A stretch of 62,471 bases of DNA from Bacteroidales bacterium (GCA_017549145.1 JAFYVM010000023.1:1-62471), one strand, 5' to 3'; positions 18,367-28,239 are shown, counted from the stretch's first letter. A program made the numbers and translations. The notes: generated by a model not told the origin, from the letters alone.

Positions 18367-20637
18367 ATGAAAACAAACTTTTGGAAATTTGCAGCTGCTT
18401 TTGTAGTGGGGCTAGCTGCAGTGGTAGCCTGCGATAAGCCGGAGCCAGAGCCAGTAGTTGTTGACCCAGTATTCCCTGAGACTGTTCTTGAGGAGAATGT
18501 TGAGGCTGGTGCTACTGTTGAGGTTTCTTTCGAGGCTAACCTTGACTGGGAACTTTCTATCCCAGCTGCCGAGCAGAACAAGTACTGGCTTGACGATGCA
18601 GGTGTTCCTGCAAGCAAGGTGTCAGGAAAGGCTGGTTCTCAGACAGTATCTGTAGTGTTCTCAGAGGATGTGTATTACGACGCAAACGTACTTTGCGAGG
18701 TTACTCTTACAATGGGTGGACAGAGCAAGGTAATTGCTAAGCTTACTCGTCTTGCTATCAACAGAGCTCTCGAGGTTTATGTTGCTGAGAAGAGCGACTG
18801 GGCATTTAAGACTACTTACGGTACAGAGAAAGCAACAGCTCTTGAGCTTACAACTTTCACTGGTGATGTTACTTACACATTGCCTATCCAGGTGGTTGCT
18901 AACTATGATTGGAGTCTTGCATTGCCAGAGTGGTGTGCAGGTTCAATCAAGGATGCTGAGACTCTTTCTGGTAAGGCTGGTCAGGTAGTTGAGATTCTTC
19001 TTACTGGTAATGTTACTGAGAGCGTCAAGGCTGGTGCAACTGGTGCTGCTAAGTTTATCGACGCAACTGATAACAATCAGTCAGAGGAGCTTCCTCTTGC
19101 ATTCCCAGCATTTGCTGACCGTATCGAGTGGTCAGAGCCTTCTTCAATGAACTTCGATCACACAGGTGTTTCTGCAATGCCAGCTATCGGTTATGTACTC
19201 GGTATGCAGGGTTATGTTATCAAGGCTCTTGAGTGGAAGGGTCAGTGGCATGATACAGCATATGCTGATTGGGTGACTGTTACTCCTGGTGAGGCAACAG
19301 AGGGTCTTCTTCAGCAGGCTGCTGTAACTCTCGGTGTTACTGCAAACGAGGGTCATGAGAGATATGCTGACCTGTTCCTTTTCCCAGCTTCTATGGCTAA
19401 TGTAAAGGCTGAAGATATCTGCGAGGCTAACGATGCATGCAGCATCAAGGCTCAGTACGAGAAGTACTACATCGGTCGTCTTACTCAGGCTGGCGTTCCT
19501 ATGCCGTTCATTGTTCCAGTATATCCATCTGACCAGCTTGAGGCAGAGGGTGTATACTTCACAGACCTTGAGCCTAAGGGAGAGGATAACATCATGCAGT
19601 GGGATATTGAGGGTGCTGAGTCATACCACAAGATTACTTATACAAGCCAGTGGTCATATGAGTCTGCTAACTTCTCAATCAACAAGCCATTTGCAACTTG
19701 CAAGTTCTACGAGGATACTCAGTATCCAGAGGGATTCTTCACTAAGGAGGTAACTCCTGACTGGATTGAGTTGTGGACTAATCCTGACAAGTCAATGGGT
19801 AAGTTCAACATGTTGTATACTCCTTCATCTCCAATCCACATCGCAGCAGTATTCTTCGATGAGAATGGTGGTAAGGTTGCTGCAGTATTGGTTGAGTATA
19901 ACCCAGCTGGTGGCGGAGCATCTGCAGCTCTTGAGTTGAGCGTAATGCAGGGTGAGGCACAGATTTCAACATTGGCACCTGAGACAGAGTTGTATCAGAT
20001 TCTTGCTGGTAACCTTGGTGTAACAACTGTATTCGAGGTTCAGGCTGCAGGAGATGCAATCTTCCAGCTCAGCCAGCCATTTGCAATGGCAAGTGTATTT
20101 GATATGACACTTAACACTTCAACTGCTGTTGCATGTGAGTGCTTCGATCAGAATTACGTTATGGTTTCTCCACAGCCTGGTGCAGAGGTAGTTATCATCT
20201 TGAAGAACGAGCAGTGGGTTAACGTTGCTGCTATCCACTATACTTGCTCTAATGGTGGTGGCTCATCAGCTCCAACAGTAAATCCAGAGGAATTCTTTGA
20301 TTTTCTGAATATGTCAGGTAATCCAGTGATTACAGCGATGGACCCATCATCTGAATTATACAAGATGCTGGCAGGGAATGTTGGTTGTACTAATTTGATG
20401 GTAGTTAACGCGAATACGAATATCGTTCTTACTGGTACAGCTGCACATCCATACACAAGTGTGGATATCTACGACATGAATATGTCACCTACTACGACAC
20501 CGAATAAAATGTTTCAACCGGTGAATAATGGTATGGTAATGATCTTTGCGCCTGCTGTTTCCGGAACTGAGTGTCTTCTTGTTTTCAAAAATGGTGAAGA
20601 GATAGTATCTATTTGTCATTATATTTATACTATATAG
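18367..20637 (+). CDS. Multidomain BACON-type surface lipoprotein with a C-terminal duplication
   Basis: 756 aa. Lipobox VVAC, then BACON-like modules (VEAGATVEVSFEANLDWELSIP at about 46-66; a second at about 165-225 with VVANYDWSLALPEW). The middle (250-500) is a mixed beta region without a motif I recognise. The C-terminus holds two copies of a roughly 110-residue unit, at about 522-628 and 645-756, sharing ELYQILAGNLG/ELYKMLAGNVG and VIILKNEQWV/LLVFKNGEEI, split by a GGGSS linker. BACON domains usually serve as spacers or ligand-binding modules on the surface. The start at ATG 18367 is preferred over the upstream GTG at 18355. The stop is followed by a strong hairpin before the next gene. 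Confidence 0.7.
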   Translation: MKTNFWKFAAAFVVGLAAVVACDKPEPEPVVVDPVFPETVLEENVEAGATVEVSFEANLDWELSIPAAEQNKYWLDDAGVPASKVSGKAGSQTVSVVFSEDVYYDANVLCEVTLTMGGQSKVIAKLTRLAINRALEVYVAEKSDWAFKTTYGTEKATALELTTFTGDVTYTLPIQVVANYDWSLALPEWCAGSIKDAETLSGKAGQVVEILLTGNVTESVKAGATGAAKFIDATDNNQSEELPLAFPAFADRIEWSEPSSMNFDHTGVSAMPAIGYVLGMQGYVIKALEWKGQWHDTAYADWVTVTPGEATEGLLQQAAVTLGVTANEGHERYADLFLFPASMANVKAEDICEANDACSIKAQYEKYYIGRLTQAGVPMPFIVPVYPSDQLEAEGVYFTDLEPKGEDNIMQWDIEGAESYHKITYTSQWSYESANFSINKPFATCKFYEDTQYPEGFFTKEVTPDWIELWTNPDKSMGKFNMLYTPSSPIHIAAVFFDENGGKVAAVLVEYNPAGGGASAALELSVMQGEAQISTLAPETELYQILAGNLGVTTVFEVQAAGDAIFQLSQPFAMASVFDMTLNTSTAVACECFDQNYVMVSPQPGAEVVIILKNEQWVNVAAIHYTCSNGGGSSAPTVNPEEFFDFLNMSGNPVITAMDPSSELYKMLAGNVGCTNLMVVNANTNIVLTGTAAHPYTSVDIYDMNMSPTTTPNKMFQPVNNGMVMIFAPAVSGTECLLVFKNGEEIVSICHYIYTI

Positions 20638-20642
20638 TTTTG

Positions 20643-20678
20643 GACTTCCCGGGTGGGAAAGACTTGCCCGGGAAAGTC
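20643..20678 (+). other. Strong intergenic hairpin inside the locus 1 operon
   Basis: GACTT-CCCGGG (20643-20653) pairs with CCCGGG-AAGTC (20667-20678, one bulged A). It has no T-tract on the plus strand, so it is more likely an mRNA-stabilising or partially terminating element between the BACON gene and the DUF4458 gene than a full terminator. Confidence 0.5.
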
Positions 20679-20732
20679 TTATAACAAACAAGATTATAAT
20701 AAAAGAGTTAAAAGATTACAGGACAATTTAAT

Positions 20733-23456
20733 ATGAAATTTTTAAGATTCACCATCTATCTTGCAATTGCAATGATGTCAGCGATGGCCTTCGGAAGCTG
20801 TTCGAAGGTTCAGGAGCCTGACTATCGTGAGCAGGATTATGGTCACGTCCAGTTCAAGCTCTACAAGGAAGCTTCGTATGACCAGACTAAGGCCGTTGTG
20901 TCTCAGCTTAGCTATCTTGCACAGGCTAAGAAGGTTATGGTCATCATGACTTCTGAGGACGGAAACCAGATTCGTCAGACACTTACTCTGACATCTACAA
21001 ATGAGGCTTCTGCTGAGTTTGGACTAAGAAGTGACAAACTGAAACTTGTTAAGGGAACTTATACTATTGATGCCTTCACATTGTACGACATCGTAGATCA
21101 GGAGTTGTATAAGGGTGGTTCAGCAGGCTCGTTCACAGTGGTAAGCGGTGGACTGCAGGTTCATGACCTTCTTGCTAAGGTTACACCTAGAGGACATGTG
21201 CAGTTTACATTGGTAAAGGATATTCAGCCTGAGACCAAGGCTTCTACTGAAGCAGGTAGAGTCTTTACATTTGATGAGATCGAGAGAATCACTGTAACAC
21301 TTCAGGATCAGTCTACACAGCTTAAATATACTTACTCATTGCCAGCTAAATTCTCAACTGGATTCGATGAATCTGGTGAGCATGATAAGGTGACAGGACT
21401 TGATGGCCTTCCACACGGATGGCAGAATTCATTCGCTGTCTGCGATACACTTATCAGCGTACCAGCAGGTGAGTACAAGGCTGTAGCGTATTCAGTTTTC
21501 AATGAGGATGGTGACCTTCTTGGACAGAATGACAAAATTGTCTCTGAGAAAAACAAAGTCTTCAAAGTTGAGGACAATGAGGTTACAAAGGCTGATATCC
21601 CGGTAGTTCTTTCAGAGTCAGCTCCTTATATCAAGGACTACTATGTGCTTAAGTCTATCTGGGAGGCTCTTGATGGTAAGAACTGGTACTATGTTGGAGA
21701 AAACTTCAACACTGGCGTAAACTGGGACTTCAACAAGGATGTAGATCTTTGGGGTGACCAGCCAGGTGTACAGCTTCACTCTAACGGCCGTGTCGCTTTG
21801 ATCGATATCAGTAACTTCGGCTTCTCTGGTGAAATGCCTGAGACCCTCGGTAACCTTACTGAGCTTATCGAGCTCTATCTTGGTACACACGATGATACCA
21901 ACCTATATACATATAATCCAGGTTCTAAGCTTTACAGCAAGGATAATTCTATGACACGTATGGAGCGTGGCAAGAAGTATCTTGAGAGCACTCATCCTGC
22001 AGTTCAGTTCTCTGAGCCAATTGCACGTGCAATGGCTGAGAAGGGTGTAAGCATCCGCGCTACAGAGATGTATAAGACTCTTACTGAGGACCAGATCATC
22101 GATAAGGCTACAGGTCTTATGAAGATTCGTCCTATGGATACAAACCCTGGAACTATTGTAAATGGTTTGACCAAGCTCCCTGAGTCTATGGCAAACCTTA
22201 AGAATCTTGAGAAGATCTGTATCGCAAACAGTGAGCTTGCTGAGCTCCCTGCAGGATTCGCTCAGATGGAATCTTGTACTGATGTTGAGATTTACAATCT
22301 TCCTAACATGAAGGACTTCCCTACAGTACTTGCAGATATGCCTAACCTTATTCAGGCAAACCTTTCTTGCAACCCACAGTGGGGTGAGACCTCTTCTACT
22401 TATGTACGTCATGATGGTAAGGCAGGTAACCAGGCTGACCTCGGTCTCCACCTCCTTGGCGCAAATGACGGTGATGACACTGATGGTAAGTGCCAGACAT
22501 ACAAGACTCTTCAGATGATCTACATGAACCAGTGCGGACTTTCTGAGGTGACACCTAACATCAGCAACATCAAGAGCCTTGGCCTTCTCAGCCTTTCATA
22601 CAACAACATTGATAAGATCTATCCTTTCGGTAGCGATGTAATCATGGTGCAGCTTTACCTTGATCACAACCGTCTTACTGAGATTCCTGTTGATGCAAAG
22701 GGTGAGTTCTGCGGAATGGATGATGTTGAGAACCTTTCTTTCAGCCACAACCTTCTTACAGAACTTCCTGATATCTTCAGCGCCAAGTCTCTTTACACTA
22801 TGGCAACTGTAGACTTCTCATCAAACAAGATCAACAAGGTTCAGAATGGTGAGAACTACAAGGGTATCAATGTTGAGACTTTCACTCTTTCTGACAATGC
22901 TTTCACAACTTATCCTGTAGAGCTTGCGAAATCTAAGTCAAAGATCAACTATGTAAACCTTCGTGGATGTAGAATCAATAACATCCCTAAGGAGGCATTT
23001 GAGGGTGAGACTATCAAGCATCTTGTATCCCTTGATCTTTCATACAACGATTTGACTGACCTTCCAAGTTCATTCAATGCAGTCAATATGCCTTACTTCT
23101 ATGGTCTCGAACTTTCATACAATGAGTTCTCGAAGTTCCCATATGAGCCATTTGACTGTGCCGGACTTACTGTATATGGTATCCGTGGACAGCGTGATAA
23201 GGCAGGAGAAAGATGTCTTTCAGAGTGGCCTACAGGTGTATACCAGCACACTGGTCTAAGAGGTCTTTACATCGGTTCAAACAACCTTGGAAAGATCGAG
23301 GATACTATCTCGCCACTTATCTACTATCTGGAAATCAGTGATAATCCTAATATCATTTTCGATGCATCTGGTATATGCTACGAATACTCGATTGGAGCTT
23401 ATTATCTGATCTTTGATAAGAGCCAGGATATCAGAGGATGTAGTTATATGCGTTAA
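20733..23456 (+). CDS. DUF4458-type leucine-rich-repeat surface lipoprotein
   Basis: 907 aa. Lipobox FGSC (Cys23). Residues about 30-310 form the DUF4458-like region, two beta modules with a repeated GHVQFKLYK / GHVQFTLVK opening. From about 320 to the end there are leucine-rich repeats: an opening YVLKSIWEALDGKNWYY, then units such as LPESMANLKNLEKICIANSELAELP and LGLLSLSYNNIDKIYPF. LRR lipoproteins of this kind present a curved binding face and are thought to capture proteins. It lies downstream of SusCD in the same direction and 12 nt before a second LRR protein, which suggests a surface protein-capture complex (inference). Confidence 0.82.
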   Translation: MKFLRFTIYLAIAMMSAMAFGSCSKVQEPDYREQDYGHVQFKLYKEASYDQTKAVVSQLSYLAQAKKVMVIMTSEDGNQIRQTLTLTSTNEASAEFGLRSDKLKLVKGTYTIDAFTLYDIVDQELYKGGSAGSFTVVSGGLQVHDLLAKVTPRGHVQFTLVKDIQPETKASTEAGRVFTFDEIERITVTLQDQSTQLKYTYSLPAKFSTGFDESGEHDKVTGLDGLPHGWQNSFAVCDTLISVPAGEYKAVAYSVFNEDGDLLGQNDKIVSEKNKVFKVEDNEVTKADIPVVLSESAPYIKDYYVLKSIWEALDGKNWYYVGENFNTGVNWDFNKDVDLWGDQPGVQLHSNGRVALIDISNFGFSGEMPETLGNLTELIELYLGTHDDTNLYTYNPGSKLYSKDNSMTRMERGKKYLESTHPAVQFSEPIARAMAEKGVSIRATEMYKTLTEDQIIDKATGLMKIRPMDTNPGTIVNGLTKLPESMANLKNLEKICIANSELAELPAGFAQMESCTDVEIYNLPNMKDFPTVLADMPNLIQANLSCNPQWGETSSTYVRHDGKAGNQADLGLHLLGANDGDDTDGKCQTYKTLQMIYMNQCGLSEVTPNISNIKSLGLLSLSYNNIDKIYPFGSDVIMVQLYLDHNRLTEIPVDAKGEFCGMDDVENLSFSHNLLTELPDIFSAKSLYTMATVDFSSNKINKVQNGENYKGINVETFTLSDNAFTTYPVELAKSKSKINYVNLRGCRINNIPKEAFEGETIKHLVSLDLSYNDLTDLPSSFNAVNMPYFYGLELSYNEFSKFPYEPFDCAGLTVYGIRGQRDKAGERCLSEWPTGVYQHTGLRGLYIGSNNLGKIEDTISPLIYYLEISDNPNIIFDASGICYEYSIGAYYLIFDKSQDIRGCSYMR

Positions 23457-23468
23457 TGGAGGATGAAT

Positions 23469-25121
23469 ATGATGAAGAATATGATAAATAAGATATTGGT
23501 AATACTTGCAGTTCTTGCAGTATTCTCATCTTGTAAGAATGAGCCTGTTCTTGAACTGGCCATTGATACAGATGCAATCCAGATCGGTCCTGACGGTGGT
23601 GTAAGAACATTCAACGTGGAGTCATCTGGAAAATGGGTGGTTACTTCAAGCGTTCCTTGGATTTCAATCTCTCCAGCAAACGGTATCGGTTCTACTGAGT
23701 GTCAGGTTCGTATTGACTCTGCTCTTCTGGCTTCACGTGAGGCGCTTATCCGTGTCACAGAGGTTGCCACAGCAGGTGGTGAGCAGTCACGCCAGGACTT
23801 CAAGGTAGTTCAGGAGGGTTACAAGTACTCTCTTACTTTGGAGAAACCTGATATGGAGATTCCTAGCTATGAGGAGCTCGCTAAGAGAAACTTCGTGGTG
23901 AAGGTGAAGGCTAACTTCAACTTTGATGTAAAGATGCCTGAGGGTGTTGAGTGGTTGGAGAAGGAGAAATCAGTGATCGAGTTCGATGATAGAGTGGCTC
24001 GTCCACGTGAAGTTACTCTTAAGTTTACTTACGACATCAACTTTGAGGAGCAGCCACGTGAGGCATTGATTCAGTTCATTCCAAGAAAGTCTGACCTTGT
24101 GTGCGACAAGAAGGATGACCTTAATGTCACTCAGAGAGCTGCAGATAAGATTGAGGTTGGTGTAAAGGGTGACTCTTTGGCACTTATCGCAATTGCACGT
24201 TCACTCGGAATGATGTCATCTTGGGATCCAGCTGACAGAATGCGTGACTGGAGTGGAGTTTCAGTTTGGGAAACTAAGGATGAGAGAAATGGTCGTGTAA
24301 GATCAGCTGAGTTCGGAATGTTCTGGACAAAGGAGCCTATTCCGTTCCAGGTTAAGTATTTGACTGAGATTGAGTCTCTCAAGTTCTATGGTAATGCAAA
24401 TACCTTCCTCTTGTATGATCTTGATTGCGGTGCACACATCTGTGAGTTGACACAGCTCAAGAGACTTACAATCGGAGCTTATGGTTTGACAGACCTTCAC
24501 CCGAACTTTACTAATCTTAAGAATCTTGAGTATTTGAACTTGGGATCAAATAACTTCCAGAAGATCCCTGAGGTTATCAATGAGCAGAACTTCCCTAATC
24601 TGAAGGCTTTGGAGCTCAATACAAACAAGCGTTACACTATCGTTGACTTGAGTAATGATACAAGAAAGAACATTGGTGGTTTCGAGGATGAAGAGTCTTT
24701 GCCAATGCGACTCCTTACATGGAACAAACTTGATACTCTCCGCCTCTCAATGAACTATCTCCATGGAACACTTCCTTCGGATGAGCAGATGAGAGAGGTC
24801 GTGACAGGAAGATGGACTGACGCTGAGCTTCGCGACTCACTTGGAGTCAACTTCTTTGATGGAAGAGATATTCCTAAGGTTATGCCGACAATCAAGTTCT
24901 TCGCAATCAACGGAAACAGATTCCATGGTAATCTCCCTGAATGGCTCCTTTACCACCCACACCTTGACTTGTGGTATCCGGATCTCCTCGTCTTCCCACA
25001 GGAGGGTAGAGCAAAGGACGGAACAACAGCGAAGTTCGACAATGCGCCGACTAACTTGAATTACTACTACGACATTTTTGTTAATAAGAAATATAACCCT
25101 AAGAACTATACGGAGGAATAA
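23469..25121 (+). CDS. BACON and leucine-rich-repeat surface lipoprotein
   Basis: About 550 aa. Lipobox FSSC. An N-terminal BACON domain (IGPDGGVRTFNVESSGKWVV, VPWISISPANGIG) is followed by a second beta domain (120-210) and an LRR region (LTQLKRLTIGAYGLTDLHP, LKNLEYLNLGSNNFQKIP, LDTLRLSMNYLHGTLP). A GGAGG at 23458-23462 favours the ATG at 23469 or 23472 over 23463. It is tightly linked to the preceding LRR protein and to the subtilisin gene 3 nt downstream. It probably works with them at the cell surface; no enzymatic motif is visible. Confidence 0.78.
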   Translation: MMKNMINKILVILAVLAVFSSCKNEPVLELAIDTDAIQIGPDGGVRTFNVESSGKWVVTSSVPWISISPANGIGSTECQVRIDSALLASREALIRVTEVATAGGEQSRQDFKVVQEGYKYSLTLEKPDMEIPSYEELAKRNFVVKVKANFNFDVKMPEGVEWLEKEKSVIEFDDRVARPREVTLKFTYDINFEEQPREALIQFIPRKSDLVCDKKDDLNVTQRAADKIEVGVKGDSLALIAIARSLGMMSSWDPADRMRDWSGVSVWETKDERNGRVRSAEFGMFWTKEPIPFQVKYLTEIESLKFYGNANTFLLYDLDCGAHICELTQLKRLTIGAYGLTDLHPNFTNLKNLEYLNLGSNNFQKIPEVINEQNFPNLKALELNTNKRYTIVDLSNDTRKNIGGFEDEESLPMRLLTWNKLDTLRLSMNYLHGTLPSDEQMREVVTGRWTDAELRDSLGVNFFDGRDIPKVMPTIKFFAINGNRFHGNLPEWLLYHPHLDLWYPDLLVFPQEGRAKDGTTAKFDNAPTNLNYYYDIFVNKKYNPKNYTEE

Positions 25122-25124
25122 TAG

Positions 25125-27233
25125 ATGAAGAAGAATTTCAGAATATTTGCTTTGGCTTCAGCCCTTGTTTTCGGGCTGGCAGCTTGCTCCGTGGAAGGAC
25201 CTGGGGTGGCTGTTCTTGAGGATAACAAGACACCTCAGATGTCTGAGGATGTCATCTCAGGTGAGCTTCTCGTGCGTTTCGATGCAAGAGTAAGCACTAT
25301 CCTTGAGAACGCAGGTGTGACTAAGTCCGGCATCGGTGCTCCTGCAACACGTTCTGGCGTGTTGAGCGTAGATGAGGTACTTTCACTTGTAGAAGGATAT
25401 CAGATCGAGAGAGTATTCCCTGTGGATGTACGTACTGAGGATAAGGCTCGTGAGGCTGGACTCCACCTTTGGTATGTAGTGCGTTTCTCTGAGGATGCTT
25501 CAGTTGAGCAGGTGGCTGCAGACCTTTCTAAGCTTGGTGAGGTAAGCCGCGTTTCATTCAACCGTACACTTAAGAGAGCTTCGACTCAGAAGGCTAAGCC
25601 GCTTACAGCTGAGTTGGTTCGTCAGTTGGCAGCAACTAAGGCTGGTTCACAGGATCCTCTTTACGGATTCCAGTGGAACCTTAACAATGACGGTTCACTT
25701 CAGAATGTGCTTTCTGCAGATGCTCCTGCAAAGTTCCTCGCAGGCTCAGATATCAATGCTGAGAATGCATGGAAGAAGTGCGTAGGACGCCCTGAGATTA
25801 TCGTGGCAGTTCTTGATGAGGGAGTTGATGTAAATCACCCGGACCTTGCAGCCAGCATGTGGGTTAACGAGGGTGAGACATTCGGCTCTACAGTAGATGC
25901 TGACGGTAACGGATATGCAGGTGACCTTCATGGATATAACTTCGTTAAGCAGACTGGTCATATCACTGTAAACAGCAGATATGACACAGGACACGGTAGC
26001 CACGTAGCTGGTGCTGTTGCTGCAAGAAATAACAATGGTCTTGGAATCCGTTCAATTGCCGGTGGTGACGGTAGCGCTGACAGCGGTGTAAGAATCATGT
26101 CTTGCCAGATTTTCGCTGGTGAGTATGTTGGTACTCTCCTAGATGAGGTACGTGCTATCAAGTATGCTGCTGATAATGGTGCAGTGGTTCTTCAGTGTAG
26201 CTGGGGTTATACTTCAGGTACTGCAAATCCATATGACTGGGGACAGCAGTTCGCTACTGATGAGGAGTGGGAACTTTATAATCCGCTTGAGAAGGTTGCT
26301 CTTGATTACTTCACTGAAACAGCCGGTTCACCAGAGGGTGTAATCGAGGGTGGTATTGCAGTCTTCGCTGGTGGAAACGAGTCAGCTCCTTCTGCTGGTT
26401 ACCCTGGCGCTTATGGTAAGTTCGTATCTGTTGCAGCTACTGCAGGTGACTTCACTCCAGCTGTATATTCAAACTATGGCCCTGGTACAACAATTTCTGC
26501 CCCAGGTGGAGATCAGGACTATTACTTTGAGTATGCTCCAGTAGATGCAAATGGCAATGTGATCAGAGACTATATGGGTTCAGTAGGATGTATCCTTTCT
26601 ACTATTCCTGAGTGGCATACAGATTCGCAGATCGGTGACCTTGATGGCGACTTCTATGGCTATGGTTATATGGAGGGAACTTCAATGGCTTGTCCACAGG
26701 TATCAGGTGTTGTTGCTCTTGGACTTTCATACGCTCTTGAGCAGAGAAAGCACTTCAAGGCTCAGGATTTCATTGCGCTTCTTCATTCAAGTGCTAAACC
26801 ATTGCCTGAGACAGTATTTGAGGGTGAGAAACTTTGGTATAAGTATGTTATCGATATGGGAACTAACCACGCAAACCTTACTCCTTTGAAGAAGTATAAG
26901 GGTAAGATGGGAGCAGGTATGGTTGATGCTGCAGCCCTTCTTGCTGCAATTGACGGTACTGAGGCTCCAGCGATGACATTCCCTAACGTAACACTTGCTG
27001 AGGGCGCATCTCGTCAGATCAGCCCGGCTATCTACTTTGAGAATGGTTCTAAACTTACTTATACTGTGACAGTTGCTGATCAGTCAGTAGCTACAGCTAA
27101 AGTAGAGAATGGCAAGGTTGTTATTTCAGCAAAGGCTGTTGGTCAGACTACTGCTGTGGTCAAGGGTGGCTCTGTTGAGCAGAAGTTTGTGATTTCTGTA
27201 CGCAAGTCAGATACAGGTAACGGCTGGCTCTAA
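25125..27233 (+). CDS. Surface-exposed S8 (subtilisin-type) serine peptidase lipoprotein
   Basis: 702 aa. Lipobox LAAC (Cys21). Residues 40-150 look like a propeptide with an inhibitor-I9-like pattern. The catalytic domain has Asp231 (VAVLDEGVDVNHPD), His290 (DTGHGSHVAG), oxyanion Asn418 (FAGGNES) and nucleophile Ser520 (EGTSMACPQ), so the triad is complete; Glu replaces the usual Ser/Thr after the catalytic Asp. A C-terminal Ig-like domain (about 615-700) follows. It probably cuts host or dietary proteins at the surface, supplying peptides to the SusCD importer. An SD GGAGG lies 9 nt upstream. The stop overlaps the next start by one base (TAATG). Confidence 0.9.
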   Translation: MKKNFRIFALASALVFGLAACSVEGPGVAVLEDNKTPQMSEDVISGELLVRFDARVSTILENAGVTKSGIGAPATRSGVLSVDEVLSLVEGYQIERVFPVDVRTEDKAREAGLHLWYVVRFSEDASVEQVAADLSKLGEVSRVSFNRTLKRASTQKAKPLTAELVRQLAATKAGSQDPLYGFQWNLNNDGSLQNVLSADAPAKFLAGSDINAENAWKKCVGRPEIIVAVLDEGVDVNHPDLAASMWVNEGETFGSTVDADGNGYAGDLHGYNFVKQTGHITVNSRYDTGHGSHVAGAVAARNNNGLGIRSIAGGDGSADSGVRIMSCQIFAGEYVGTLLDEVRAIKYAADNGAVVLQCSWGYTSGTANPYDWGQQFATDEEWELYNPLEKVALDYFTETAGSPEGVIEGGIAVFAGGNESAPSAGYPGAYGKFVSVAATAGDFTPAVYSNYGPGTTISAPGGDQDYYFEYAPVDANGNVIRDYMGSVGCILSTIPEWHTDSQIGDLDGDFYGYGYMEGTSMACPQVSGVVALGLSYALEQRKHFKAQDFIALLHSSAKPLPETVFEGEKLWYKYVIDMGTNHANLTPLKKYKGKMGAGMVDAAALLAAIDGTEAPAMTFPNVTLAEGASRQISPAIYFENGSKLTYTVTVADQSVATAKVENGKVVISAKAVGQTTAVVKGGSVEQKFVISVRKSDTGNGWL

Positions 27234-27673
27234 TGAGACTACTCAAGCTCATATTCCTTGTTGCAGCTATGGCGTTCAGCCATAGTGCAATGGCACAGAT
27301 TAAGATTCTGCCAAAAGAGAGGATTGATAGCATCGCTAATCCACCTCTCGCTTCAAATGCCGCGCACGTGGTCTTTGAGAAGGATAGAATCAATGCTGAG
27401 TTTGCAGCAGGAGATGAGCAGCCTCGCACGTATGAATACAGGTTTATAAACAAGGGGAAGTCCCCGCTGGTGATTTCCCGACTTGTTTCCACCTGCTCTT
27501 GTGCAAAAGCAGAGTATGATAAAAGGGTTTTGGCTCCGGGAGAGAGGGGAGTAATCCGATTGACATATAGTCCGGAGGGACGTATCGGAACAAACATAAG
27601 ACGAGTTTTTGTCTATACTGGTGAAAACACTCAGCCATCAGCTGTCCTCCGTCTCGAAGTAACCCATCGATAA
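27233..27673 (+). CDS. Exported DUF1573 protein
   Basis: 146 aa. Cleavable signal peptide (SHSAMAQ). The domain is DUF1573-like: YEYRFINKGKSPLVISRLVSTCSCAKAEY, then LAPGERGVIRLTYSPEGRIG. This small Ig-like fold with a conserved CxC is common in Bacteroidetes periplasmic or surface proteins; its role is not known. It overlaps the protease stop codon by one base and so is translationally coupled to it, which suggests a part in the same surface complex. Confidence 0.82.
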   Translation: MRLLKLIFLVAAMAFSHSAMAQIKILPKERIDSIANPPLASNAAHVVFEKDRINAEFAAGDEQPRTYEYRFINKGKSPLVISRLVSTCSCAKAEYDKRVLAPGERGVIRLTYSPEGRIGTNIRRVFVYTGENTQPSAVLRLEVTHR

Positions 27674-27692
27674 CTTAGAAAACAAAATAACA

Positions 27693-28157
27693 ATGAAAAA
27701 TATACTAAACAGAATATTCACAGTACTTGCAGCTGCAGCAATGATTCTTACAGTTTCTTGCTCTAAGGTCAATCCTACAACTCCGGATGAGATCTTGCTC
27801 GAGGTAAATGCAAGTAATCTCGACGGCAATTGGCAGCTTACTGCAATCAATGGCGAAGCGCTTGAGGAAGGTACATCTTTCTACATCAACTTCGACCGTT
27901 CTGGTGATAAGTTCAAGATTTGGGATACAATGACATCTATCCCTTCATCATACAACTATTCAGAAGGTACATTTGCCCTTTATACTGATCCAGAACTTGG
28001 AACTTACATCAGAGGTATCGACTCAGTTAAAGAGGAATGGTCGGATCTGTACGTAATTACTGGCCTGACAAAGAATCAGATGGTATGGACAGGTGTGAAT
28101 AATCCATCTTTCATCCAGGTCTTCAACAGAGTTTCAACTATCCCGTTTGCTGAATAA
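27693..28157 (+). CDS. Small lipocalin-like lipoprotein
   Basis: 154 aa. Lipobox TVSC (Cys23). The core begins NLDGNWQLTAINGEALEEG and continues with alternating short beta strands (YINFDRSGDKFKIWD, YNYSEGTFALYTD), the pattern of Bacteroidetes lipocalin-like domains. It is the last gene of SusCD locus 1, 19 nt after the DUF1573 gene and directly before a strong terminator. Ligand and function are unknown. Confidence 0.65.
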   Translation: MKNILNRIFTVLAAAAMILTVSCSKVNPTTPDEILLEVNASNLDGNWQLTAINGEALEEGTSFYINFDRSGDKFKIWDTMTSIPSSYNYSEGTFALYTDPELGTYIRGIDSVKEEWSDLYVITGLTKNQMVWTGVNNPSFIQVFNRVSTIPFAE

Positions 28158-28186
28158 ATACGTGGCATAGCAGAATATTTACAAGA

Positions 28187-28231
28187 GCGTCCCAGAAAAA
28201 TCCAAGTGATTTTCTGGGACGCCCTTCTTTT
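28187..28231 (+). terminator. Terminator of SusCD locus 1
   Basis: A perfect 13-bp stem, GCGTCCCAGAAAA (28187-28199) with TTTTCTGGGACGC (28210-28222), followed by CCTTCTTTT. The stem reads A-rich to T-rich on both strands and could also stop the convergent SGNH hydrolase transcript. Confidence 0.75.
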
Positions 28232-28239
28232 AAATCCAC

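Noticed and set aside
21903-22451. 182-aa minus-strand frame inside the LRR lipoprotein gene
   Set aside because: Cys/His/Leu-rich composition typical of the complement of biased codons; no recognisable domain.
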